DNA of 64,000 nucleotides, taken from NCBI RefSeq assembly GCF_003576455.2, contig NZ_CP032869.1, positions 372,001 through 436,000 on the forward strand, written 5' to 3'. Within the stretch, counting starts at the first letter, position 1. The number at the start of each line of letters is the position of its first letter. Below the pieces are notes generated by a model, which made no database searches, was not told the origin of the DNA, and saw only the letters and a list, made by a program, of their open reading frames with translations. Below are positions 7,796 through 15,951 of the stretch, one piece after another. A program made the translations under genes and the position numbers. The DNA comes from Mucilaginibacter celer. Its GTDB lineage: Bacteria > Bacteroidota > Bacteroidia > Sphingobacteriales > Sphingobacteriaceae.

Positions 7796-8683
7796 CTACT
7801 TCTGCCTGAAACTATCCCCAATAAACGCCAGTGCATCTACAATCCCTGTACGCCAGTAAGTCCAGGTGTGGCCACCATCACGGATGCGGAACTCATGCGG
7901 AACCTTTTTTTCGGTAAGGGCTATGTGCAGCAGGCCGTTGCCTTTACTCAGGGCATCGTCGTCACCGCAATCAAGCCAGTAGCGTACGTTTTTAAGTTCG
8001 TCGGCGCTTTTGCTTTGCACCAGGCCCAGCACCGAATTAGCTTGCCATGTACTATTTAAACGTTCCTTTCCATTTAGGTTAGGGCCAATTACGTTACTAT
8101 AAGCTTCTTTCCACCGCGCTTCGGTTATTGCCATAAAATCATCATCGGTACGTACCGCAGCACTTAAGGCCGCCGCTGCCGAAAACATGTCGGGGTGTTT
8201 GATGCTGTATACCAACGTGCCGTAGCCTCCCATAGATAAGCCGGCCACTCCGCGGTATTGTTTTTTATTTTTAATACGGTATTCGGTTTCGATGGTGGGG
8301 ATAAACTCTTTAAAAAAGAAATCCTCATAGTTTTGTTTGCCGTTGTAATTATTGATATACCAGCTGGTACCGGCATCAGGCATTACAATAATCATAGGGG
8401 GGATTTTGCCTTCGGCTATGGCTTTGTCGGCATACCGGTTCACTTCGCCAAATTGCAGCCAGCTGGTATGGTCGTCGCCATAACCATGCAGCAGGTATAC
8501 TACCGGGTAGGTACGGTTTGATGTTTCGTAATCGTAGGGCAGGTAAATAGCGTATTTTACGTTGCGGTCTAAAATATCGCTTTTTACATATAGCTCTTCA
8601 ATTACCTTGCCTGCTTGCTGCCCAAAAGCGGCACCGGTGGTAAGCAGCAGACATATCAGTAAAAGTTTTTTCATAACATTCAT
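7796..8683 (-). CDS. Secreted alpha/beta-hydrolase esterase (putative esterase/EstD-like), copy 1
   Basis: This 295-residue protein has a signal peptide (about 1-21, ending FGQQ) and an esterase D-like alpha/beta-hydrolase fold. The nucleophile elbow is GLSMGG (Ser at about 150), an oxyanion-region LLHGYGDDHTSW lies near 64-75, and the His is probably in DGGHTWTYWR near the C-terminus. Such enzymes include feruloyl or acetyl-xylan esterases and S-formylglutathione-hydrolase relatives. The substrate is not evident, but export suggests carbohydrate esters. It is a tandem paralogue of the next gene. A second possible start is three codons downstream and fits the signal peptide slightly better. 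Confidence 0.9.
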   Translation of the reverse strand: MNVMKKLLLICLLLTTGAAFGQQAGKVIEELYVKSDILDRNVKYAIYLPYDYETSNRTYPVVYLLHGYGDDHTSWLQFGEVNRYADKAIAEGKIPPMIIVMPDAGTSWYINNYNGKQNYEDFFFKEFIPTIETEYRIKNKKQYRGVAGLSMGGYGTLVYSIKHPDMFSAAAALSAAVRTDDDFMAITEARWKEAYSNVIGPNLNGKERLNSTWQANSVLGLVQSKSADELKNVRYWLDCGDDDALSKGNGLLHIALTEKKVPHEFRIRDGGHTWTYWRTGIVDALAFIGDSFRQK

Positions 8684-8767
8684 TTGAATAGAAGCCTGAT
8701 TTTAGTTTGTGTTAATGAGGGATTTCAATCTGCATATTCGCACATCTGAAATCCGCACATCTCCCAA

Positions 8768-9655
8768 TTATTTCTGCCTGAAACTATCGCCAATGAATGA
8801 TAGCGCGTCAACAATCCCGGTGCGCCAGTAGGTCCAGGTGTGTGCGCCATCTCGTGTTCTGAACTCGTGAGGTACTTTCTTCTCGGTAAGGGCTATGTGC
8901 AGCAGGCAATTGCCTTTGGTTAAAAAATCGTCGTCGCCGCAGTCAATCCAGTAACGAACGTTTTTCAGTTCGTCGGCAGTCTTATTTTGCACCAGGCCTA
9001 AAACCGAATAGCTTTGCCAGGCTTTATTAAGCCGGTCGTTCCCTTTTAATCCGCGGCCCCAAAGCTGGCCAAAAATGTGCTCCCAGGTATCATCCGGAGT
9101 GCTTACAATCTGATCATCCGGAAAAACGGCTGCACTTAGGGCAGCCCCGGCTGCAAACAGTTCGGGATACTTAAGGGTATAGATCAGCGTACCGTAGCCA
9201 CCCATCGAAAGCCCGGCTACGCCGCGGTATTTTTTCTCGGCCTTTATGCTGTATATTTTTTCAACCTGCGGCATAAACTCCTTAATAAAAAAGTCTTCAT
9301 ATTTTTCCTTGCCGTCGTACGAGTTAATGTACCAGCTCGAATCGGCATTGGGCATTATAATAACCATGGGCGGGATAGTGCCATCGGCAATGGCCTTATC
9401 GGCATAACGGTTTATTTCGCCAAACTGCAGCCAGCCGGTATGGTTATCGGTATAGCCGTGCAGCAGGTAAACCACCGGGTAAGTGCGGTGTGCGGTACCG
9501 TAATCGGGCGGGAGGTAAACGGCGTAATTTACATTGCGCTTTAGTATTTTGCTTTTGATGGTTTCTTCTTCTAAAACCTTGCCGTTTTGCTGACCAAACA
9601 AATTTGCCGAGCAGAGGATCAGCAATAAAAACAAATAACTTTTTAATATTTTCAT
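8768..9655 (-). CDS. Secreted alpha/beta-hydrolase esterase, copy 2
   Basis: This 295-residue paralogue has exactly the same length as the gene at 7796-8683. It shares GLSMGGYGTL (Ser at about 150), LLHGYTDNHTGWLQFGEINR, and the C-terminal WTYWRTGIVDALSFIGDSF block. A signal peptide spans about 1-21. The two copies differ mostly in the region around residues 175-200, between the nucleophile and the cap, which suggests related but distinct substrates after a tandem duplication. It lies 20 bases from the upstream phosphodiesterase gene, so the three are probably one transcript. Confidence 0.9.
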   Translation of the reverse strand: MKILKSYLFLLLILCSANLFGQQNGKVLEEETIKSKILKRNVNYAVYLPPDYGTAHRTYPVVYLLHGYTDNHTGWLQFGEINRYADKAIADGTIPPMVIIMPNADSSWYINSYDGKEKYEDFFIKEFMPQVEKIYSIKAEKKYRGVAGLSMGGYGTLIYTLKYPELFAAGAALSAAVFPDDQIVSTPDDTWEHIFGQLWGRGLKGNDRLNKAWQSYSVLGLVQNKTADELKNVRYWIDCGDDDFLTKGNCLLHIALTEKKVPHEFRTRDGAHTWTYWRTGIVDALSFIGDSFRQK

Positions 9656-9675
9656 GGGTGGATGGTATTTCAGGT

Positions 9676-10641
9676 TTAAAAGTTAAGCGCCTTACCTTGT
9701 TGCGGGTAAATAAGATTTAACTGCAATTTATTGGCGGCTTTTAACTGGGTTTTTATCTGGCTGATACTGGTAACAGGAGGTTTTAAATGCGTTACTACAA
9801 CGTTTAAGCCTTTTATGTTTTCGGAACCTGTTAGGGTGGCCAGTTTATCCATTTCGGTCATGAGCCATTTGGGGCTGAGGTGGCCAAACAAGGTTTTATC
9901 CGGCTGTTGGTTAGGAAAGGATACCTCTATTAAAATAGCTTTCAGCTTTTTATCTTTCACCAGTGGGGCAACGGCCTGCCACAGATTTTGCAGGTTGCTG
10001 CTTTTCTCAATTTCATCCGCACCGGTATCACCTAAATAAAGCAGGTAGCTATCATTGCTGTTTACCAAAAAAGCGGTGCTGGTTAGGTTTGAATGAGCAA
10101 GCGGAAATGCCTGTACTTTCAGTTCGGTATTTTCGATGGCAGTTGCTGCGCCGGGTTCAAGTACTTTGTAATGGTATTTTTTTAAGGTTGGCGCTTCACC
10201 CTCATCGGCAAAGTTAGCCCAGCTTTTCCAGGTAAAATAGCGCGCTTTGATGGTTTCGATGCAATCATTAAATGCGTAGATGTTTTTGGTGCTATCCTCG
10301 GGCGAATTGATGATGAGCCCCGAGATATGATCAAGGTGCGAATGCGATATAAAATAGCCTTTAATGTATTGCTTAAGCACCGTGGCGCCGTCAACATTAA
10401 AACTTTTGCAGGCGATGGCTTTTTCTATACCATAATGCAGGGTGCCGGCATCAAGGCAAATATAATTATTACTGCCGGTTGGTGCCAGCATATAGGCCGA
10501 TAAATTACTTTCGTCAATACCACCCAGCACGCCCAGCGGCACTAACCTGAAAACAGGTTTATTTTTTGCCTGACCGAAACAAAATCCCACTGAAAATAAA
10601 ACACATAAAGAAATAAGCAGCAGTTTACGTTTGATAATCAT
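9676..10641 (-). CDS. Class II 3',5'-cyclic-nucleotide phosphodiesterase-like metallo-beta-lactamase-fold protein
   Basis: This 321-residue exported protein (signal peptide about 1-23) has the class II phosphodiesterase signature HSHLDHISGL (His100, His102, Asp104, His105). Further metal ligands are likely in FPLAHSN, in YLGDTGADE and in the late VVTHLKP. The family includes yeast PDE1 and bacterial CpdP, which hydrolyse cAMP in the periplasm. The full catalytic set appears to be present. Secretion together with two esterases suggests scavenging of organic phosphate or nucleotides, although the real substrate is unknown. Confidence 0.85.
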   Translation of the reverse strand: MIIKRKLLLISLCVLFSVGFCFGQAKNKPVFRLVPLGVLGGIDESNLSAYMLAPTGSNNYICLDAGTLHYGIEKAIACKSFNVDGATVLKQYIKGYFISHSHLDHISGLIINSPEDSTKNIYAFNDCIETIKARYFTWKSWANFADEGEAPTLKKYHYKVLEPGAATAIENTELKVQAFPLAHSNLTSTAFLVNSNDSYLLYLGDTGADEIEKSSNLQNLWQAVAPLVKDKKLKAILIEVSFPNQQPDKTLFGHLSPKWLMTEMDKLATLTGSENIKGLNVVVTHLKPPVTSISQIKTQLKAANKLQLNLIYPQQGKALNF

Positions 10642-10757
10642 TTGAGGCAGATATAATTTTACCAGGTAGTACGCTACTAAATTAAGGATATGCCTAAATA
10701 ATCAAAGTAAAAAATTTAACCTGTTTTATAACAATAATAGTGGCTGTGGCTAACCAA

Positions 10758-10925
10758 TCAGATTACGTAACGTGTTTTAAGGCAGCGTTCGCAGAAAAAT
10801 TTCCGTATCGGTAACCAGAAGAGGGCGGTTTTTAATAACAAACCACGCTTCCTCCTCGTTTTCAGAGGTTCATTACAGCGCCTGCAGGTGTATGTCGGGC
10901 GCAAATCATTCTTTACAATTTGCAT
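10758..10925 (-). CDS. Small zinc-ribbon-like protein, paralogue A
   Basis: An ORF of 55 codons plus stop encodes a basic protein with CRRC at residues 14-17 and CERC at 45-48. They are separated by a basic, then hydrophobic stretch ending LFWLPIRKFF. Two CxxC knuckles suggest one zinc site. It has the same plan as the proteins at 35986-36171 and 36286-36465: CxxC, about 27 residues, then LP[IV][RK][RK][YF]xCxxC. Conservation among three distant loci and a consensus -7 element upstream (10951-10958) support it as a real gene. The function is unknown. Confidence 0.77.
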   Translation of the reverse strand: MQIVKNDLRPTYTCRRCNEPLKTRRKRGLLLKTALFWLPIRKFFCERCLKTRYVI

Positions 10926-10950
10926 TGTGTTAGGGGTATCAAAATTGTGA

Positions 10951-10958
10951 CAAACTTA
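10951..10958 (-). promoter_or_regulatory. Candidate -7 promoter element for the zinc-ribbon-like gene
   Basis: Read on the minus strand this is TAAGTTTG, a match to the Bacteroidota -7 consensus TAnnTTTG, 25 bases before the ATG at 10925. No good -33 TTG is seen at the usual distance. Confidence 0.42.
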
Positions 10959-11021
10959 GCAATAAGTTTACTATCATTAAACGAAAGTTTAATTAATATG
11001 GTTACCCCTATTAAGAATATT

Positions 11022-12116
11022 TTACTCGGTTTTCATAGCCTTTGCAGCCGATTTTTTATACTCGTAATCGCCGCCAAGCAGGTAACCCCAAGGCTTAAGG
11101 GTTTCAATCCTGTCGAAGATGATTTTAAATATGGCAATAACCGGGATAGAAAGGAACATACCGGATAAACCCCAGATCATTTCGCCAACAATAATACCGA
11201 TAAACGAGATGAGCGCATTGAGCCGTACTTTTGAACCCACTATGGTAGGCAACAGCAGGTTGGCGTCAACCGCATGAATGCCTATTACACTTACCGCAAC
11301 GGTGATGGTATTGCTGAGACTACCGGTGGCAAAGGTGATGATGGTACTTAAAAGCAGCGCCGTAAAAATACCGATATAGGGTATAATGTTAAATAAGCCT
11401 ACAATAATACCCAGCAGGGCCGCATACTTGATGCCTATCATCCAAAATACGGTAATGGCAACGCCCGCTACTATCACCATCTCGAGCAATAATCCTAAAA
11501 TGTACTGCCTTAAAATGCTTTGAATATTTTCTACAATATCCATTACCACATGCTCATTTTCATCCCTGAAAACCCATACCATAAAGCGGATAAGCAGGCG
11601 ACGATACAACAATATAAAGAAGGTGAAAATGAGGATAAACACATAAAACAACATCAGCGATGAGATAGCCCCAAAGGTGGTGCCCAGTACATCCGTGCCC
11701 GATTCCATCAGCTTTTTGGCAGTATCGTCAACATAGGCCATCTGTTTCTCGGCGTTAACATGAAAAGCGTGTTGAATCCATCGTTGAATATCCTGTATAG
11801 ATTGGTTTACCTGTTTTTTTAACATCGGCCAATCATTAGCCATATTTGAAATTTGCGAGCCTACCAGGTACAGGATACCCGTTACCACACCCACAAGCAG
11901 TAGTATGGATATAAGCGATGCCATACTGCGCGGCATGCGGAGTTTTTTCTCAAGGAAATTACAAACGGGCAGTAAAAGTATAGCGAAAATAAAACCGAAG
12001 ATCAATGGGTCGAGCAGATCTTTAGCCGTGATAACAAGGTAGCCCAGGGCCAAAAAGCCTACCAGTACTAAAGCCATGCGTTCGTAAAAAGGAGCGAGTA
12101 GTTTTTTTGTGGGCAT
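11022..12116 (-). CDS. AI-2E family transporter (PerM/TqsA-like)
   Basis: The 364-residue integral membrane protein has about seven or eight hydrophobic segments. The first lie at about residues 12-50 and 63-90, followed by a periplasmic stretch (about 90-155), and the rest lie in the C-terminal half. The family-typical GIKYAALLGIIVGLFNIIPYIG block falls at about 225-245. Members of this family export or import small molecules or ions; the AI-2 name rests on TqsA and does not imply quorum sensing here. It starts at the ATG at 12116 and has no operon partner. Confidence 0.9.
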   Translation of the reverse strand: MPTKKLLAPFYERMALVLVGFLALGYLVITAKDLLDPLIFGFIFAILLLPVCNFLEKKLRMPRSMASLISILLLVGVVTGILYLVGSQISNMANDWPMLKKQVNQSIQDIQRWIQHAFHVNAEKQMAYVDDTAKKLMESGTDVLGTTFGAISSLMLFYVFILIFTFFILLYRRLLIRFMVWVFRDENEHVVMDIVENIQSILRQYILGLLLEMVIVAGVAITVFWMIGIKYAALLGIIVGLFNIIPYIGIFTALLLSTIITFATGSLSNTITVAVSVIGIHAVDANLLLPTIVGSKVRLNALISFIGIIVGEMIWGLSGMFLSIPVIAIFKIIFDRIETLKPWGYLLGGDYEYKKSAAKAMKTE

Positions 12117-12342
12117 AGTGCGCGTATTGGGGTATTCTGATGCATTAACAGGTAAGCATTACAGATGTTTTGAAGATAAGGAATAATTGGGACCCCAGTA
12201 GCGGTAAGCGGTGATTTGACAAGATTTTAAGCGTATTTATAAATTGCTAACGACACCTTATATGCCGTGGTTCATAAGCAACTGAGCCGCAACTTGGTAG
12301 TACGCGCCTTGAGCAATCGCCGTCAATATTAACAGGGAGAGT

Positions 12343-13029
12343 TTAATTTAACAACTTTTGCAATAATTGCGGATAACCACCGCTATTGCCCGCGGTAAGG
12401 CTGTCGCCGAAACAGATCACCAGGCTGATATTATCGAGCTTATTATCTTTAATAAATTTTGCAACCTCTTTTGCTAAAAATGCTGTTCCATCCAAAGTCA
12501 GGTGAACGCCATCAGGTCTGTCGGGGCTGTTAGCGCTGTTCAATATGTAACTGCCGGCGGTTGAATTGGGGCTCCCCGCATTTTTAAATGCAGCGTTGAT
12601 ATCCAGGTAATAACATTTTAGCGACTGACTTAACGAATCGAGGATGAGGTTGATTTTATCATTCCTATCGTTCATGAAGTACGTTGGCGTTGTAATTTCG
12701 GCGGTACCGCGTGGCGGCGGGCTTAATAACAGTACTTTGCCGCTCTGTGCCTGTATTTTGGTTACCAGCGTTGTAATATTGGCCGTGTACTGATCATAAG
12801 GCACCCTGTGGCTTACATCATTGGTGCCAATCATTATAACAACCAGTTGCGGTTTGTAATTTAAAACATCTTCGTCAATCCTTTCAACCAGTTGGGCCGA
12901 TACATTACCAGGCACGCCCTTATTATAAACAACTAATTTACCATTTCGCGTTGTTGAATCTCCCGATCCTTTTTGGCATGATAAAAAGCTTGTTATAATT
13001 AAAATAAAGGCTAAGTATTTCATGCTCAT
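12343..13029 (-). CDS. SGNH/GDSL hydrolase with circularly permuted catalytic blocks; lipoprotein
   Basis: This 228-residue protein has a lipoprotein signal (lipobox SFLSC, Cys at about 18). It then enters an SGNH hydrolase at block II (NKGVPGN, about residues 36-42), block III (GTND, about 68-71) and block V (DGVHLT, about 173-178, with catalytic Asp and His). The nucleophile block I, normally N-terminal, is at the very C-terminus: FGDSLTAGNSGGYPQLLQ, about 207-224. In ordinary relatives LLQKLLN runs directly into GKLVVYNKG; here these are the two ends of the protein. All catalytic elements are present, so a permuted but active secreted esterase is likely. I see no second copy of block I upstream. 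Confidence 0.85.
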   Translation of the reverse strand: MSMKYLAFILIITSFLSCQKGSGDSTTRNGKLVVYNKGVPGNVSAQLVERIDEDVLNYKPQLVVIMIGTNDVSHRVPYDQYTANITTLVTKIQAQSGKVLLLSPPPRGTAEITTPTYFMNDRNDKINLILDSLSQSLKCYYLDINAAFKNAGSPNSTAGSYILNSANSPDRPDGVHLTLDGTAFLAKEVAKFIKDNKLDNISLVICFGDSLTAGNSGGYPQLLQKLLN

Positions 13030-13091
13030 AAATATAGGCTTTTGGCAAAAGAATTGTTAACTAATTAATTTATTCACTTAAAATTAATACC

Positions 13092-13268
13092 ATGGCAAAG
13101 TATTCGGAAAAAGCGGGAGAAAAGGTTGAGAAAACCATGCATGAAATGAAAGAGGGTAAGCTGAAAAGCGGCAGCGGTAAAAAAGTTACCAGCAAAAAAC
13201 AGGCAATAGCCATAGGACTATCTGAAGCCCGTAAGGAAGGCGCCAAAGTACCCAAAAAGAAAAGCTAA
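13092..13268 (+). CDS. Small basic DUF6496-type protein
   Basis: An ORF of 58 codons plus stop encodes a lysine-rich protein beginning MAKYSEKAGEKVEKTMHEMK, with a GSGKKVTSKKQAIAIGLSEAR segment resembling DUF6496 proteins. That pattern is common in small conserved bacterial proteins; its role is not known. It stands alone between two minus-strand genes and is followed by a strong hairpin. Confidence 0.8.
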   Translation: MAKYSEKAGEKVEKTMHEMKEGKLKSGSGKKVTSKKQAIAIGLSEARKEGAKVPKKKS

Positions 13269-13281
13269 GATATTGCCCAAC

Positions 13282-13312
13282 GCGATCCGGAGATTTTTAA
13301 TACCCGGATCGC
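13282..13312. terminator. Hairpin between convergent genes
   Basis: GCGATCCGG (13282-13290) pairs exactly with CCGGATCGC (13304-13312) around a 13-base AT-rich loop. It lies between the convergent ends of the genes at 13092-13268 and 13325-13837. No clear U-tract follows on either strand, so its role as a terminator is tentative. Confidence 0.45.
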
Positions 13313-13324
13313 ATTGAACAGCCA

Positions 13325-13837
13325 TTATTTTGTTTTATAAAAATCCGAAGCTATCCAATCGCGCAGTTTGCCCTCTTTATCAATTTTAACCAGTTTGTTA
13401 AGCAGGCTGTTGTTTTTATGATCGGTTTCGAGACTATATTTATCAACGGCTGCCTTCACACCGGCCAGGTTAGCCTTGTTTTTATCAAATGCAGTTTTGT
13501 TTTGTAAAGCGTATTTAGTGTATCCGCCCATAAAGATCATAATCAGCTGCGGGTTTTTTTCGGTCATTTTGGCCACGCTTGCATTTACTTCGATACTAAC
13601 AGACGGACTACCCTGCATCCATTTCAATAAAAATGAGCTGGTTTCCATGCGTTTTTGTTCTTCAAGCGCCCATGGAGTATCCTGTAGCCAGTCGATGCCT
13701 TTAATTACATCTTCTTCGTATTTTGCATAATCGCCTTTTTCCTTTAAAACATAATTTTCGGGTACATGGAAGGTTTGGGCTTTTGCAGTAAGGCCAAATG
13801 TGATTGCAGCAATAATCAAGGTAAAGATTTTTTTCAT
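13325..13837 (-). CDS. Secreted protein of unknown function
   Basis: This 170-residue protein has a signal peptide (about 1-21, ending TAKAQT) and a helical mature part without Cys or evident catalytic motifs. I do not recognise the family. It lies 23 bases downstream of the M48 peptidase gene on the same strand, so the two are probably co-transcribed. Confidence 0.72.
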   Translation of the reverse strand: MKKIFTLIIAAITFGLTAKAQTFHVPENYVLKEKGDYAKYEEDVIKGIDWLQDTPWALEEQKRMETSSFLLKWMQGSPSVSIEVNASVAKMTEKNPQLIMIFMGGYTKYALQNKTAFDKNKANLAGVKAAVDKYSLETDHKNNSLLNKLVKIDKEGKLRDWIASDFYKTK

Positions 13838-13860
13838 TTGTGATTGGGTTAAGTTTTAAT

Positions 13861-15951
13861 TTAAAATAATCCGGCCTGAAAATTAAGCAGATCCTTTTTT
13901 ATTTCAAAATTGTGATCGGAGATGCCTGTAATATAGGTACTCAATGCCTCATGGAACTTGTTAATGGCGGCGTTATCATATCCCGGATTACTATAATAAA
14001 CATGTTGGGTTGAAAGATATTCGTCCAAAATAGTTACCTGCCCATCGGTGTAACAGGCCCGCCCGGCTGGGTCATTAATAATTTCTTTTATGCGGGCTTT
14101 CACCTGTCGTTCCTGTTTGTATACCACAGCAAGCGCATCTACAATCTGATCGGGCTTCATTTGGCTATAAATAGGACTGATGGCTTTCATAATATCGGTA
14201 TAAAAATCATAATCGGCAGCAAACTCCTTTTGAAATTTGAACAGGTAAAGATGTTTATCTATCAGTATTTGTTTCTGGTCGGCATCTGCTTTGTGATAAA
14301 AAAACAGGAAGATGTTTTTGTCCAGCTCTTCTATTTGTTTTTGGGTTTTTGCCAGATCGTCTTTAAGTATTGTTTCAACGTCGTAAATATTATCGGCACT
14401 ATATTTTTCACCCCTGAAATCGAAGGTTTTAATTGACGGGTTCTGGTTGACCTGGGCAAGGAGATCGATGTCCTGCTGTATCCGGTTTACAACACGCGGC
14501 AGGTTGCTGTTTTCGATGTTTAACAACAGATCGAAGCTGCTGAAAGCAGGTGCGCCGATTGTTTTTAAAGTTTCTTCAATATCAAATTCGGTTATGTTAC
14601 GATTATCGAAGTAGTTGTTAAATACCGGGTTATATGAAGTTGTATCAATCTGTTTATAAAAATCCTGTTTAAAAGTTTCAAAATCTATCACTTCGGCTTT
14701 CGGATCGGTATTAACTATGGCATATAAATGGTTGGTTACCTGTGCCTGTACTGCCGCCGGATCTTTAAAAAGCACCCATGCGGGTATTGCTACCGGAGGC
14801 ACCGGCAAATTGATCTGGTTGGCACGCAACTCTCTGTCTTCAGTAGTTGGATGCGATGACCATTGATCTTTTATGGTGATCTCGCTGTTATCAGGCGGGT
14901 TCCAGCCATCTGCTATTACAGGAAGACTGATCTCGTCGAGACCTATTTTTTGATGACGGCAAAACTGTTTAATAAATTCAAGGTGTTGCGGATAAAGGTT
15001 GGAGGTACGTTTATTGTCAGCGAGGTTAGCCCGCGAGTAGTTGATCAGGTTATCATAGCATACCTGTGCTATTTCAATGCGTTTTAGCGAGGTTGCAATG
15101 TGATTGGAACCGCTTACATAGGCCGCTACCGAATCGGCATGAAACTCCATTTCGCGCGATAGGGCCAGGTTTGCTTTATTAATCACTACATAAAGCTTCT
15201 TTAAAACATATTGCATGCCCTGTATAATCCGCACGTTAATCAATGCCACCATGCTGAATACCGAGTGCAGTTTGGAGACGCTATTGAGTATTTTGCCATA
15301 ATCGTCGGTATCGTACAGCATATCATACACTACCCTGTTAAAGTTGTAGATGTAGCTGCCAACTTTCATGCTCTTCTGCGAAAAATGGCCAAATTCATGA
15401 GCCATCACTGCCTTAAATTCGGATAGATTTACTGCATTCACCAGTCCGAGGCCTATTTTAAGATTTTTCTTCACCGGTAAAAACATGCTCCAAAAACTGG
15501 AGTTGTAAAACACCGCGGCATTAACATCGGCTGATAAATAAATTCGTTTCGGCTTTGGGGCACCGGCTTCGGCAGTTACTTTATAGATAAAATCGAACAA
15601 TGCTGGCTCATCTGTTGGTTTTATCTCTATCAGATCAGACCGGTCGATACGGGTTCGCTTAAAAATAAATTTAACCACGAAGTAAACCAGCAGCAAGCCC
15701 GAAATGATTAAGGCAAGACCGAACGCCAGGGTTAAAAAAGTGGCATGTAACTGCATCACAAATACGCCCAGGTAACCAAATGCCACAGCTATGCCAATTG
15801 CGCCTAAAAACAGCAGCAGGTAGCATATTATAAACAATAGTATAGCCCCTATTGAAAGATACACATGATTTTTAAAAGCCTTTGAGGGCTTAATAATACT
15901 TTTATCCGCCCCTGCTGGCATGGGTGGATACGATAAGGTTAGGTTGTTCAT
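13861..15951 (-). CDS. M48 family membrane metallopeptidase (HtpX/Ste24-like)
   Basis: This 696-residue protein has three hydrophobic segments near the N-terminus (about residues 30-100). A zinc metallopeptidase domain follows, with HEFGH at about 185-189 and the third ligand Glu in EFHADS at about 269. M48 enzymes with N-terminal membrane anchors act in quality control of membrane proteins. A long C-terminal extension (from about 330) rich in charged helices is unusual compared with HtpX (about 290 residues) and may be a substrate-binding or regulatory part. The gene begins immediately after the stop of the upstream oxidoreductase gene, indicating an operon. Confidence 0.9.
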   Translation of the reverse strand: MNNLTLSYPPMPAGADKSIIKPSKAFKNHVYLSIGAILLFIICYLLLFLGAIGIAVAFGYLGVFVMQLHATFLTLAFGLALIISGLLLVYFVVKFIFKRTRIDRSDLIEIKPTDEPALFDFIYKVTAEAGAPKPKRIYLSADVNAAVFYNSSFWSMFLPVKKNLKIGLGLVNAVNLSEFKAVMAHEFGHFSQKSMKVGSYIYNFNRVVYDMLYDTDDYGKILNSVSKLHSVFSMVALINVRIIQGMQYVLKKLYVVINKANLALSREMEFHADSVAAYVSGSNHIATSLKRIEIAQVCYDNLINYSRANLADNKRTSNLYPQHLEFIKQFCRHQKIGLDEISLPVIADGWNPPDNSEITIKDQWSSHPTTEDRELRANQINLPVPPVAIPAWVLFKDPAAVQAQVTNHLYAIVNTDPKAEVIDFETFKQDFYKQIDTTSYNPVFNNYFDNRNITEFDIEETLKTIGAPAFSSFDLLLNIENSNLPRVVNRIQQDIDLLAQVNQNPSIKTFDFRGEKYSADNIYDVETILKDDLAKTQKQIEELDKNIFLFFYHKADADQKQILIDKHLYLFKFQKEFAADYDFYTDIMKAISPIYSQMKPDQIVDALAVVYKQERQVKARIKEIINDPAGRACYTDGQVTILDEYLSTQHVYYSNPGYDNAAINKFHEALSTYITGISDHNFEIKKDLLNFQAGLF

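Noticed and set aside
11022..12116. Quorum-sensing role for the AI-2E family transporter
   Set aside because: The name of the family is historical; no luxS, lsr or other signalling gene is nearby.
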